Positions 40,129-49,497 of a DNA stretch of 64,000 bases are shown one piece after another. The position numbers were made by a program, and so were the translations under genes. How positions within the stretch are numbered: position 1 is the stretch's first letter; the number at the start of each line of letters is the position of its first letter. Source of the stretch: Tupaia tana (lineage: Eukaryota; Chordata; Mammalia; Scandentia; Tupaiidae); the NCBI GenBank assembly GCA_026018925.1, contig JAKSZU010000018.1, positions 28,396,452 to 28,460,451 on the forward strand, written 5' to 3'. The notes under the pieces are model-generated. The model was not told the DNA's origin. It saw nothing but the letters and a program-made list of their open reading frames with translations, and ran no database searches.

Positions 40129-40352
40129 CTGGGATAAGCAGGTGGCGTAATGGTTATGTCGCCGGACTCTCCCATGGCTGACTGTGGTTCATGTTCCAGA
40201 TCTGGCGACTTAAAACTCATGCCAGGTGCATGTGCATACGAGCACAAAATCTCGATAGAAAAGATTGCATTTTGGCCATTTCCTCTTGGGTGGTGATTTC
40301 TTTCTGTCTCTTGTCTATCTCTCTGGCCCTATAGCAAGAATCACTTAAAAAA
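40129..40352 (+). mobile_element. tSINE (A/C-like) with target-site duplication
   Basis: The head is GGGATAAGCAGGTGGCGTAATGG. TCTGATTCTG flanks both sides. Confidence 0.85.
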
Positions 40353-40468
40353 TCTGATTCTGAAGCATAAATACTGGTTTTAGATAGTGTGGACAGACTG
40401 AAATTGTGAGGTAACTTGTCCAAGAACCCTAATTTTAATTGATGTGTTAAAAATTATCATTTTGAGAA

Positions 40469-40697
40469 CAGGCCCTGTGTTCTTATGATTAAAGGAGCCA
40501 TATCCCTCCTAGCTGACCGTAGTTTGAATCCTGACCCAGGCAGCTTGAAAACATGGTGGACATCTGTGTCCTCAAAAGCTTGACAGGTTGGAGAGAGAGA
40601 GGAGAGCAGACTATAACTTGGACTTGCGCCTTTTGGGGTGTGCTTTCTCCCTCTCTATTTTTCCATCTCTCTCTGATGAGCGCACACACCCTCTCTT
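40469..40697 (+). mobile_element. tSINE-C, old copy
   Basis: The head is AGGCCCTGTGTTCTTATGATT and the end GAGCGCACACACCCTCTC. Confidence 0.68.
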
Positions 40698-40766
40698 TTT
40701 TTTCTTCCTTTCTTTCTCCCTCCTCTCCCTCTCTTCCTTCCTAGTTTCCTTCCTTCCTTTTTTCTG
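40698..40766. repeat. pyrimidine simple repeat (TTCC/TTTC)n
   Basis: This is a 65-nt pure-pyrimidine-rich tract between two SINEs. Confidence 0.85.
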
Positions 40767-40992
40767 GCTTAGGGCATTTGTGCTTGCTGGAGAGAGAGAA
40801 GGAAATTAAGAAAGCACCCATCATTGGGCATGTCTGTTGCTCCAGTCTCTTGTCTCTCTCCATTCTGTCAGGATTTGGGGCATGCATGCACATGTGTTTG
40901 TGTTTTTCGTGCTGCCAGATCTGGGAGTCAAACTACAGGGTTGGCCATGTGGAGTCCAGCTGCCTTAAAGACCAAGCCATGGGCTAGCCCCC
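40767..40992 (-). mobile_element. tSINE-C
   Basis: It reads TGGCTTAGGGCATTTGTGCTTGC, CATGCATGCACATGTG and the head CCATGGGCTAGCCC. Confidence 0.8.
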
Positions 40993-41151
40993 ATTTGTCA
41001 ATTTAAAAAAAGGAAAGAAGTTACCATTCTGTAATTGGTAAAGTAGAAATCTCAGCTGTTAAAAAAGTTTTCTCACTAGAATAATGCATTTTGAGGGAAT
41101 ATTTTCTTTTTATACTTATCTGACTTTTTTTATTTTTATTTTATCCCTCCA

Positions 41152-41399
41152 AAGTTGTTTATTAGAGAGATTCTTGCTATAGGGTACGTACACTTGCTAG
41201 AGACACAGAGAAAGAAAACAGGAAATCAGCTCCCAGGGGGTTGGCCATGCTACCGCTCCTTCTCTACTCTTCTCTTGGCATCTTGGGCACGCATGCACAT
41301 GCACCCAGCATGAAGTTTAAGCCACTGGTTCTGGGACTCAGGTTGCGGTTGACTACATGGGAGTGCAGTGACCTAACCATTACACCATCTGTTGACCCC
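41152..41399 (-). mobile_element. tSINE-A
   Basis: It has TTAGAGAGATTCTTGCTATAGGG and the head ACACCATCTGTTGACCCC. Confidence 0.85.
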
Positions 41400-41405
41400 T
41401 CCCAA

Positions 41406-41650
41406 TGTTTTTGCCATAGGGTACATGTACTCGCTGGAGAGAGAGAGAGACAGTGAAAGGGAAAGTTAAGAAATCATCCTTCAAGGACAATGGTCACGCT
41501 TCAGTCCCTTCTCCATTTGCCTCCTCAGATTTTAGGCATGTACACATCTGCCTGGCATGATTTTCAAGCTGCCGGGTCTAGGACCCTAATTGTGGTAGGC
41601 CATGTGCCATGAGGGAGTCTAGCGCCTTAACTACTAGGCCATCTGATTCC
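41406..41650 (-). mobile_element. tSINE-C
   Basis: It has TTTTTGCCATAGGGTACATG and a head near AGGCCATCTGATTCC. Confidence 0.78.
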
Positions 41651-41667
41651 TATTTTTATGGCTTTTT

Positions 41668-41894
41668 AAAACATTAAGTCATTTATTTTCTTTCAAGAGA
41701 GTGAGCCACACAGACAGATACAGGTGGAGAAACAGAGATAGGCACCCCCACAGGGTCCTTATGATGCCATGATCTACCTTCTAGTCCTGGCCAGCCTTGA
41801 TCGTGGGTATGCACACAATTTGGGGACATGAACTCAGGACCTTTCTCATGTGACTCTTAATTGGATTAATGCTGAGCAACTACCTGGTCCTGTT
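41668..41894 (-). mobile_element. tSINE-D
   Basis: In antisense it has ATTTATTTTCTTTCAAGAGAG, CTGGCCAGCCTTGATCG and a head ending GCAACTACCTGGTCCTG. It matches the D copies at 1736 and 7665. Confidence 0.65.
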
Positions 41895-41918
41895 TATTTA
41901 ATTTTGAAACTTGACAAT

Positions 41919-42173
41919 TTTTTTTTTTTTTTTTAAGAGAGGTTTTTGCTATAGGGCATGTACACTAACCAGAGAGACAGAAAGCGAGAAATAGCACCCC
42001 CCGGGGGTGTGTGTGAATGGCCATGCCTCAATCCCTTCTCCATTCTCTTCTCAGGATATTGGGCACGTGCCCATGTGCCTGGCATGAGTTTTAAAACACC
42101 AGGTCCGGGACTTGAACCGCAGTTGACTACGTTGGAGTCCAGCAGCATAACCATTACACCATCTGCTGGTCCC
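41919..42173 (-). mobile_element. tSINE-A
   Basis: A T-run is followed by AAGAGAGGTTTTTGCTATAGGGC and the head ACACCATCTGCTGGTCCC. Confidence 0.91.
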
Positions 42174-42225
42174 AGAACTTGGTATCTTATATCAACAGTG
42201 GGTGAAACATGTTTATTGTTTTATT

Positions 42226-42456
42226 TTCAGTTTGTCAGAGGGTACATGCACTCACTGAAGAAAGTGAGAAGGTAGTCTCATGGAGGTTGGTCATAACCGC
42301 AATTCATTTTCCTCCATCTCTCTTTCCCTCTGTCTGTCTAGGATTTTGGGGATGCATGCACATGTGCCTGACATGTTTTTCAAGCCACTGGATCTGGGAC
42401 TTGAATTGCACATTTGGTCATATGGCATCCAGCTATTTTACCACTGGCTGGCCTGA
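42226..42456 (-). mobile_element. tSINE-C
   Basis: It has GCATGCACATGTGCCTGACATG and a head ending CACTGGCTGGCCTG. Confidence 0.8.
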
Positions 42457-42510
42457 CATTTTTATTCTTCACATTTGGGACTGTACAGTACACACCACCT
42501 CATACCCTAC

Positions 42511-42546
42511 AATCAATCAATCAATCAATCTATCTATCTATCTATT
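42511..42546. repeat. (AATC)n(TATC)n microsatellite
   Basis: Five AATC units run into four TCTA units at the 3' end of an antisense B copy. Confidence 0.85.
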
Positions 42547-42670
42547 TTAATTTGACAGAAATGAACAGAGAGAGGGAAGGCAAGAAAGCAAGCCTCCAGG
42601 TCCAGAACTTGAACCACGGTCAGCCATGTGGGAGTTCAGCACCCCAACCACCATGCCACCTGCTGGCCCC
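42547..42670 (-). mobile_element. tSINE-B
   Basis: TTTTAATTTGACAGAAATG is followed by the head ATGCCACCTGCTGGCCCC. Confidence 0.87.
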
Positions 42671-42714
42671 ATTTTATTTATTTGTTTTTTATTTTATTTT
42701 AATTTAGTTAATTT

Positions 42715-42930
42715 GTTTATTTTAGTTTTTGCTGTAGGGTTTGTGTACTGGGGGATGGCAGAGAGAGAGAGAAGAAATCACCCTCCCCACTGGGGGGGGG
42801 AATGGCCATATCATAATCTCTTCTTTATTCTCCTCTTGAGATTTTGGACACTCACGCACGTGTGTTTGGTGTGTTCTCAAGCTGCTGGGCCCAGGACTCA
42901 AATTGCACAGTTGGCCATATGGCCATTTCA
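42715..42930 (-). mobile_element. tSINE-C, head truncated
   Basis: It has TTTAGTTTTTGCTGTAGGG and TCACGCACGTGTGTTTGGTG. It stops after GTTGGCCATATGG. Confidence 0.78.
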
Positions 42931-42937
42931 CTTAATT

Positions 42938-43109
42938 TTTAAAAATTATTTATTTAGTTTTATTTATTCATTTATTTGTTTTTAGTTTGACCAGAGAGAG
43001 ACACAGAGAAAGAGGGAAAGTGAGAAAGCAAGCTGCCAAGTCTTGGACTTGAACCTTAGCCATGTGGGTGCATCCAGCATCTTAACCACCACGCCACCTG
43101 CTGGTCCCA
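42938..43109 (-). mobile_element. tSINE-B
   Basis: AAAAATTATTTATTTAG and TTTAGTTTGACCAGAGAGAG are followed by the head ACGCCACCTGCTGGTCCC. Confidence 0.9.
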
Positions 43110-43150
43110 ATTTCTCTCAATTTTTAAGAGAAATTATTATTATTATTATT

Positions 43151-43316
43151 TTAAAGAATGATGTATTTAATTTTATTTATTTGTTCATTTATTTTAATTT
43201 GACCATACAGAGACACACATAGAGAGGGCAAGTGAGAAAGTAAACTTCCAGGACTTGAACCATGGTCAGTCATGTGGGAGTTCAGTGCCTCAACCACCAT
43301 GCTACCTGCCGGCCCC
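43151..43316 (-). mobile_element. tSINE-B
   Basis: AAAGAATGATGTATTTAATT and AATTTGACCATACAGAG are followed by the head ATGCTACCTGCCGGCCCC. Confidence 0.9.
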
Positions 43317-43366
43317 AAAAGAAATTTTCAATACACTGTTTTAGGTATTCAAAGAGATGATTTTGG

Positions 43367-43546
43367 GGGATGGCAAGTGGTGTGCTAGTTAAGGATGCTG
43401 GGTGCCCACATGACTTACCGTGGTTCAAATCCTGGACCTGGTGGCTTGCTTTCTCACTTTCTCTCTCCTCTCTCTCAGTCTGTTCCTCTCTTGTCAGATT
43501 AAAATAAATAAATAAAGTTAAATAAAATAATAAAATAATTTCTTTT
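43367..43546 (+). mobile_element. tSINE-B, inverted between two antisense B copies
   Basis: The head is GGGGGATGGCAAGTGGTGTGC. The tail has AATAAATAAATAAAG and TTTCTTTT. Confidence 0.89.
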
Positions 43547-43576
43547 AAAAAAGATGATTTTTATTTAGCATAATTT

Positions 43577-43760
43577 CTTTTTTTTAAATGTATTTAATTT
43601 TTATTTAGTCATTCATTTATTTTAACTTGACCAGAGAGACAGACACACAGAGAGAAAGAGGGAAAGTCAGAAAGCAAACCACCAGGTCCAGGACTTGAAC
43701 CGTGGTCAGCCATGTGGGAGTATCCAGTTCCTTAACCACCATGCACCCACTGGTCCCCTA
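43577..43760 (-). mobile_element. tSINE-B just upstream of exon 2
   Basis: TTTAACTTGACCAGAGAGAC is followed by the head CATGCACCCACTGGTCCCC. It ends about 55 bp before the exon 2 acceptor. Confidence 0.89.
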
Positions 43761-43815
43761 TTTAACGTTTTATTTTTCCTTTATCTAAAATATGAATTTT
43801 TCTTTTTTTATACAG

Positions 43816-43986
43816 GTGCCATGTTTCATAACAGAGTAAGACCTCTGGTAAAGAACTGAAGACATTGTACAGATAACAGATATAGCCTAATTATAAAGAA
43901 AGCATTAACCTGCCTCTGAGGTGACTAAAGGGGAATAATGGTGATTTTGCGCCGGGCTCGGCCGCCTGCTTCCGCCCCAACCAGCA
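43816..43986 (+). other. CNOT1: CNOT1 exon 2, 5' UTR part with two upstream ATGs
   Basis: The acceptor is TTTTTTTATACAG at 43803-43815. The 171-nt leader contains a 13-codon uORF (43821-43859) and a second uATG at 43938 that opens a frame running past the CNOT1 start. Confidence 0.9.
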
Positions 43987-43997
43987 ATGAATCTTGA
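43938..43997 (+). promoter_or_regulatory. CNOT1: overlapping uORF in CNOT1 leader
   Basis: The ATG at 43938 has A at -3 and G at +4, a strong initiation context. It opens a 19-codon frame that ends at TGA 43995-43997, 8 nt past the A of the CNOT1 ATG (43987) in another frame. The CNOT1 ATG has G at -3 but A at +4, so it is only adequate. Confidence 0.75.
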
Positions 43998-44088
43998 CTC
44001 GCTCTCGCTGGCCTTGTCTCAAATCAGCTACCTGGTGGACAATTTAACCAAGAAAAACTACCGAGCCAGCCAGCAGGAAATACAGCAT
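43987..44088 (+). CDS. CNOT1: CNOT1 coding exon 2, residues 1-34
   Basis: It begins [20 protein letters not shown], the known CNOT1 N terminus, and ends at codon His-34 before a GTAAGT donor in phase 0. The start is chosen by identity to the family N terminus rather than by first ATG. These residues begin the N-terminal helical-repeat region of the CCR4-NOT scaffold. Confidence 0.97.
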
Positions 44089-44246
44089 GTAAGTAAACTC
44101 TTCAGAAAACAAGTACAGTAATGGTGTTGGTTAATAATGGAGATAGGTTTTATATGACTTCTTCATTGTGCAAACATCATAGAGTATACTGAGACAAACA
44201 TAGATGGTATGGCTTACTGTACGCTTAGGCTACATAGTATAGTCTT

Positions 44247-44475
44247 GTTATTTATTTAATTTTAGTTTGCTATAGAATGTGTGTGTTCACTGAAAACAGA
44301 GATACCACTCCCTAAGGGGGATGGCCACGCTGCAGTCTTTACTCTTCTTGGGATTTGAGCCTACATGTCCTTGCACATGAACCTGACATATTTTTTAAGC
44401 CATTGGTACTTGAACCATGCATCTGGCCAGGTGGGATCCAGCTGCCTTAACCACTGCACTATCAGCTGGCTCTCT
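44247..44475 (-). mobile_element. tSINE-C
   Basis: It reads TTTAGTTTGCTATAGAATGTG, ACATGAACCTGACATATTTTTT and a head ending CTATCAGCTGGCTC. Confidence 0.8.
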
Positions 44476-44623
44476 TTTTTACTTAAGGAGGTATAATTCA
44501 CAAATGATAAAAAAAATTTTAAATATATAATTCTATAGTTTTTAATGTATTACAAAAGTTACATAAATCACTACTCTGTACTTCTAGAATATTTTAATCT
44601 CTCTAAAAAGAAACACCTGTTTT

Positions 44624-44886
44624 GGGAACCAGCAGTTAGCGTAATGGCTATGTCACTGGACTCCCACGTAGTCAACCGCGGTTTGCGTCTCGGACCCGGT
44701 GGCTTAAAACTCACGCCGGGCACGTGTGCGTGCGTGCCCAAGATCCCGAGAGGAGAATGGAGGAGAAGGGATTGCGGCGTGACCATCCCCCCAGGGGGTG
44801 ATTTCTCGCTTTCTGTCTCTCTGTCTCTCTCTGTCTGTCTGGCGAGCGCACGCGCCCTATAGCGAAAACCTCTCCAAAAAAAAAAA
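44624..44886 (+). mobile_element. tSINE-A, first of tandem pair
   Basis: It is full length and near consensus. AAGAAACACCTGTTTT lies before it (44608-44623) and after it (44887-44902). Confidence 0.96.
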
Positions 44887-44902
44887 AAGAAACACCTGTT
44901 TT

Positions 44903-45165
44903 GAGACCAGCAGTTAGCGTAATGGCTATGTCGCTGGACTCCCACGTAGTCAACCGCGGTTCGCGTCCCGGACCCGGTGGCTTAAAACTCATGCCGGGCA
45001 CATGTGCGTGCGTGCCCAAGATCCTGAGAGGAGAACGGAGGAGAAGGGATTGCGGCGTGGCCATCCCCCCGTGGGGTGATTTCTCGCTTTCTGTCTCTCT
45101 GTCTTTCTTCTGTCTGGCGAGTGCACGCGTCCTATAGCGAAAACCTCTCCAAAAAAAAAAAAAAA
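44903..45165 (+). mobile_element. tSINE-A, second of tandem pair
   Basis: It is full length and near consensus. A decayed third target copy AAACACCCGTGTTT follows at 45166-45179. Confidence 0.95.
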
Positions 45166-45204
45166 AAACACCCGTGTTTATTAGCAGTCACATCTTCCAT
45201 TTCC

Positions 45205-45840
45205 CCTTTCCTCTACCCCGTGGCTGCCACTAAACCTACTTTCTGCTTGTATGTATTTGCCTATTCTGAACATTTTAACTAAATAAAATCATACCACATC
45301 TGACTTTTTGTTTATACCTTCTTTAATGTGTTTTTAAGGTCTATTCTTGTAGCTTGTATCAATTTTTCATTTTACATCTGAATAATATCCCAGTGTATGG
45401 ATATTTCACATTTTGTTTATCAGTTATTGGGTATTTAAGTTTGTACTTTTTGGTAATGTGAATAGTATTATTATTGATTGACTGGATTTTGTACAGATGC
45501 TTTGTTTTCAGTTCACTTGAGTATATTTGTAGGAATGGAATTGCTCAGTCATAGTGTTAGACCATTTTCCAAAGCACGGCCTCATTTTTTTTTCTTTTCC
45601 TAGCAGCAGTATATGAGGATTTTAATTATTCCTCATCCTTACTAACTCATTATTCTCATCTCCCCATTTTTTGCTTTTATGCATCCTAGTGGGTTTGAAT
45701 ATTAATCTCATTGTGTTTTTTTATTTATACTTGATGAGGTTGAGCATGGTTTCATGTACTTATTTGTATATCTTTGGAAACTATCTATATTCAGATCCTT
45801 TGGTGCCTAGTCCTTTAAAATTACTATTATCACGTGTAGA
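45205..45840 (-). mobile_element. antisense L1 3' region (L1M-type)
   Basis: Cues in order: GTATTTGCCTATTCTGAAC, GAATAATATCCCAGTGTATGG, AGGAATGGAATTGCTCAGTC, ACCATTTTCCAAAGC, GCATCCTAGTGGGTTTGAAT and TCAGATCCTTTGG. These are hallmark strings of the antisense 3' part of old mammalian L1s. Confidence 0.8.
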
Positions 45841-45861
45841 AAGCATTTTATTGAATTTTAT

Positions 45862-46003
45862 TTGTTTTTTTAGTTTGCTTCGGGGCTTGTGCACTTGCCA
45901 GGGAGGAGGGGGAGGGAATGAGAACATATTCAATGGGAGGGATAGCTATGCCACAGTCCTTTCTCCATTCTCTCTTTGGGATCTTGAATATACATACATG
46001 CGT
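45862..46003 (-). mobile_element. tSINE-C, head missing
   Basis: It has TTTAGTTTGCTTCGGGGCTTGTG and stops at TACATACATGCGTG, where a sense A copy begins. Confidence 0.75.
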
Positions 46004-46004
46004 G

Positions 46005-46220
46005 GTAGTTGACTGCGGTTTGAGTCCCAGACTTGGTGGCTTAAACTCACGCCGGGCACATGTGCGTGTGTGCCCATGATCCCAAGAGGAGAATGGAGGA
46101 GAAGGGATTGCAGGTGACCATCCCCCCGGGGGGTGATTTCTCGCTTTCTGTCTCTCTGGCTTTCTCTGTCTCTCTGAGCGCACACGCCCTATAGCAAAAA
46201 CCTCTCAAAAAAAAAAAAAG
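46005..46220 (+). mobile_element. tSINE-A, 5'-truncated
   Basis: It starts at GTAGTTGACTGCGG, just before the B box, so the A box is lost. The 3' end is CCCTATAGCAAAAACCTC plus poly(A). Confidence 0.88.
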
Positions 46221-46231
46221 AAGTCCTGCTG

Positions 46232-46414
46232 TGAGGCTCATGTGTTTATTAGAGAGAGACAGAGAGAGAAAATGAGAAGTGAGAAATTACCCCTCAAGAT
46301 GAATGAGCGTGCACCCAGCATGCTTTTCATGCCACAGGTTCTGGAACTCAACCCACGCAGTTGGTCATGTGTAGGATCCAGGGTCTTAACCTCCACACCA
46401 CTGGCTGACCTGGA
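46232..46414 (-). mobile_element. tSINE-C, internally deleted
   Basis: GGCTCATGTGTTTATTAGAGAG is joined to CACCCAGCATGCTTTTCATGCC and a head ending CACTGGCTGACC. Confidence 0.72.
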
Positions 46415-47040
46415 AATCATTCTTTATTCATAGCCAAAGAATTTTTATGTCATTTTATAATTGCATATGAGCCATTGTATCGATAGCTAATAATACTTAA
46501 TAGTGGACCAACATTTATGTTGTTAGAAATGTTTTTCTGTTTTTGTTATTCATGTAAAAGGTAGTTTTGCACGTTTGCACGTTTTTTTTTAAGGATAGTT
46601 TCCTAGAAAACTGGAGTTTATTCAGCTCTTCTGCTCTGCTCCTATTGGAGAATCTTAATTACTAGAATTATTTCGGGCTACTTCTGTGTCCTAATGATTT
46701 AAGGGAGCCATATCCCACAAATTTTTACTTTACTGTGCATCCATAGTAGTATTCAGAATGAAAAACTATTACACCAGATTTATATTACTGTATCTTGCCA
46801 CCTTCTGGTGCTTATCTAATGTACACTTTTTGTATGGCTAGAATTAATAATTCTACACTGGTATATTTTAGGAATAGCAAGAAATCGTTGGAACTTAAGG
46901 GCAATGTCTAACATTGAAGTCAGGCTATGATCGGTGGCAGTATTATTTAGGGCTGTACCATGTAGGCTGTTTGTAAAATGTCACAGTTATGTTAGAGATT
47001 ATTTGAGTTATATAACATTGTTGCCTTAAAAGTTATTTAA
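46415..47040. other. intron 2, mostly unique
   Basis: Only a short C-like scrap (GGGAGCCATATCCCAC near 46705) is recognised. There is no exon. Confidence 0.45.
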
Positions 47041-47252
47041 GGGACCAGCAGATGGTGTAATGGTTACATCGCTGGATTCCCTTTGCCTCCTGGACCTGGT
47101 GTCTTAAAACTGGAGCCCTAGATCTTGAGAGGAGATTGGAGGAGAAGGGATTGCTGTATGGCCATCCCCATTGGGGGAGGTGATTTCTTGCTTCCTGTTT
47201 TCTCTGTTGCCGGTGAACACGTGCCCTATGGTATTTGGGGGGAAAAAACACC
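47041..47252 (+). mobile_element. tSINE-A with internal deletions
   Basis: The head is GGGACCAGCAGATGGTGTAATGG and the end CACGTGCCCTATGG. About 50 nt are missing around the B box and body. Confidence 0.85.
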
Positions 47253-47304
47253 TTTATATTCCTATTACATATTGCCTAATATACAATACTTAGTGGTTTT
47301 TTGT

Positions 47305-47569
47305 TTGTTTTAATTTTTTTTGAGAGAAATATTTTTGCTGTAGGATGCATTTGCTTGCCAGAGAGACAGAGAAAGATAGAGACTTCAAGAAATCACCCCC
47401 TGGGGGGATGGCCAGGCTGCAGTCCCTTCTCTTCTAGTCTCTTCTCGGGATTTTGAGCACCCACGCACATGTGCCCGGCATGAGGTTGAAGCTGCAGGGT
47501 CCAGAACTCAAACGGTGGTCGACTATGTGGGAGTCAAGCAACATAATCATTACGCCATTTGCTGGTCCT
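47305..47569 (-). mobile_element. tSINE-A with target-site duplication
   Basis: TTTTTTGAGAGAAATATTTTTGC is followed by the head TTACGCCATTTGCTGGTCC. AATACTTAGTG flanks both sides. Confidence 0.9.
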
Positions 47570-47766
47570 AATACTTAGTGTTTTTGCTGTAGATGTTGAC
47601 CAAAGCAAAGATACATGGACTAATTACTAGTAATTTTTCTTCTTCTGTCCTTTCTATCAGTGATTATAGAAAACATTTAAATATCTGTTATTATAATTCT
47701 TACTCTAAAACAATATAACTGGGGGTTTTGCTCCAGGGTCTGATTGTTTCTTAACCCTTCTTTACT

Positions 47767-47774
<8 letters not shown>

Positions 47775-47799
<25 letters not shown>
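47775..47799. repeat. A-run of about 25 nt
   Basis: This is a homopolymer 35 bp upstream of the exon 3 acceptor, with no SINE body attached. Confidence 0.85.
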
Positions 47800-47834
47800 T
47801 CCTCATTTAAACGGAACGCTTTAATTTTTTTTAG

Positions 47835-47942
47835 ATTGTGAATCGGCACGGTCCTGAGGCAGACAGGCATTTATTACGCTGCCTATTTTCGCATGTGGAT
47901 TTCAGTGGCGATGGTAAAAGCAGTGGCAAAGATTTCCATCAG
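47835..47942 (+). CDS. CNOT1: CNOT1 coding exon 3, residues 35-70
   Basis: The 36-codon exon ([20 protein letters not shown] to DFHQ) lies between a TTTTTTTTAG acceptor and a GTATAT donor, phase 0 on both sides. It continues the N-terminal helical region. Confidence 0.96.
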
Positions 47943-48464
47943 GTATATGGGGCTCAACAGAGTTTGTGTCCACTTAGATTTCAGTGTTCCATAAATTGCA
48001 TTTGGGGCACAGAGTATGTAGAAAATTATAGATAGCATCCAGACATGTTGTTCACTGCCTTTTCCCTTTTCTTGCCTGACTGCAGACCATTGTATCTGCT
48101 TAATTCAGGCTTAGAGATCTGGAAATCAGATCTGCTTAAAGGAAGCAGGAATGTGTGTCCTGCTTGATAAATCAGTAAGGCAGAAATGGAATCTAATGTC
48201 CTGGTTTCTCAAGTTCATTAACAGTTTGTCATGTATTATTTCTTAGCATAATCTTGTCAATGGACTCTATTTTATGGAAGTTTTGCTTTAGCATTTGTTG
48301 CTAATAGACTTTAAATAATTTAATAGGATTTTTAAATAGCCAATTTTGGCATCTATAAGTTGTTTACAGTATTAGAGCACACTTTAAATGTTCTGAGAAC
48401 CTTTGCTTCTGTTTATGTGAAATGATGGTTAGAGCTAATGAAAATTTACTTTTTATTTTCCAAG

Positions 48465-48563
48465 ACTCAGTTTCTGATTCAGGAGTGTGCGTCGCTGATT
48501 ACAAAGCCAAATTTTATATCGACGCTGTCCTATGCCATTGATAATCCATTGCACTATCAGAAG
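48465..48563 (+). CDS. CNOT1: CNOT1 coding exon 4, residues 71-103
   Basis: The 33-codon exon ([20 protein letters not shown] to HYQK) has a TTTTCCAAG acceptor and a GTTGGT donor, phase 0. The donor is a weaker match than those of neighbouring exons. Confidence 0.95.
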
Positions 48564-48927
48564 GTTGGTATTTTATTCTTTAGTAGTTCCAAGAATATGA
48601 CTTATTAGGCTTTCTAGAAAGGCCTTAAGCCTTGATTTCATAATGTTATGTATGTCTTAATTTTTTGAATTTTAAGTACTTTGTTTTTTGTAGATACCAA
48701 TCAAAAATCAAGGCAGTTTATTTGATAATAAAGAGAAATTTACTAAAACCTGATTATATGAAGGCTTAGCTTATCAGTCTGCAGTTCTAGGCTATGGTGT
48801 ATCATTTCCAACAGCATTACAAAAATCATGTTAACCCTTACCTAGTGTACCATGTGGGTAAACTGATGGTTTTAAAAGCTTTTCAAAATGAACTCCTTGT
48901 TCTAAAATCAAATGTGGTTTGTTTCAG

Positions 48928-48996
48928 AGTTTAAAGCCTGCACCCCACTTATTTGCCCAGCTGAGTAAAGTTCTCAAGTTAAGCAAAGTACAAGAG
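48928..48996 (+). CDS. CNOT1: CNOT1 coding exon 5, residues 104-126
   Basis: The 23-codon exon ([20 protein letters not shown] to VQE) has a GTTTCAG acceptor and a GTAAGT donor, phase 0. Exons 3, 4 and 5 are all symmetric, so skipping any of them would keep frame. Confidence 0.96.
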
Positions 48997-49084
48997 GTAA
49001 GTGATTTAAGAAAGGATTCATAGGCACGATTAAAACAAAAAACAGTTTCACTGTTTGGTCAATCTGTAACCTTTCTTGTTTCAG

Positions 49085-49139
49085 GTAATTTTTGGCCTTG
49101 CCCTGTTGAATTCTTCTAGCTCAGATCTCAGAGGTTTTG
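49085..49139 (+). CDS. CNOT1: CNOT1 coding exon 6, residues 127-145 (split)
   Basis: The 55-nt exon reads VIFGLALLNSSSSDLRGF plus the first base of Ala-145. The acceptor is TTGTTTCAG, 88 bp after exon 5, and the donor is GTAAGT. Confidence 0.96.
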
Positions 49140-49187
49140 GTAAGTTACTTTTCCCCTAAAAATCTTGTAGTGAAATGAGATTCTTAA

Positions 49188-49230
49188 AAATCCATTGGTT
49201 TTTTTTTTTTTTTTTTTTTAAATCCATTGG
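49188..49230. mobile_element. bare poly(T) insertion with target-site duplication
   Basis: AAATCCATTGG (49188-49198), 21 T (49199-49219), AAATCCATTGG (49220-49230). On the minus strand this is a poly(A) insert with no SINE body, flanked by a perfect duplication. Confidence 0.82.
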
Positions 49231-49236
49231 TTTTTT

Positions 49237-49497
49237 GGGGCCAGCAGTTAGCGTAATGGCTATGTCGCTGGTCTCCCACGTAGTCGACCGTGGTTCGAGT
49301 CCTGGACCCAGTGGCTTAAACTCACGCCGGGCGCGTGTGCGTGCATACCCAAGATCCCGAGAGGAGAATGGAGGAGAAGGGATTGCGGCGTGGCCATCCC
49401 CCCTGGGGGGTGATTTCTCGCTTTCTATCTCTCTGTCTGTCTGGCGAGCGCACGCGCCCTATAGCAAAAACCTCTCAAAAAAAAAAAAAAAAAGAAA
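49237..49497 (+). mobile_element. tSINE-A next to the bare poly(T) insert
   Basis: It is full length and near consensus. A third copy of the target (CCATTGGTTTTTT) follows at about 49509-49521. Confidence 0.95.

Noticed and set aside
44571..45171. Repeated Arg/Pro/His-rich open frames such as those over tSINE-A copies
   Set aside because: The same peptide recurs at dozens of positions because it is translated SINE consensus, not a gene family.
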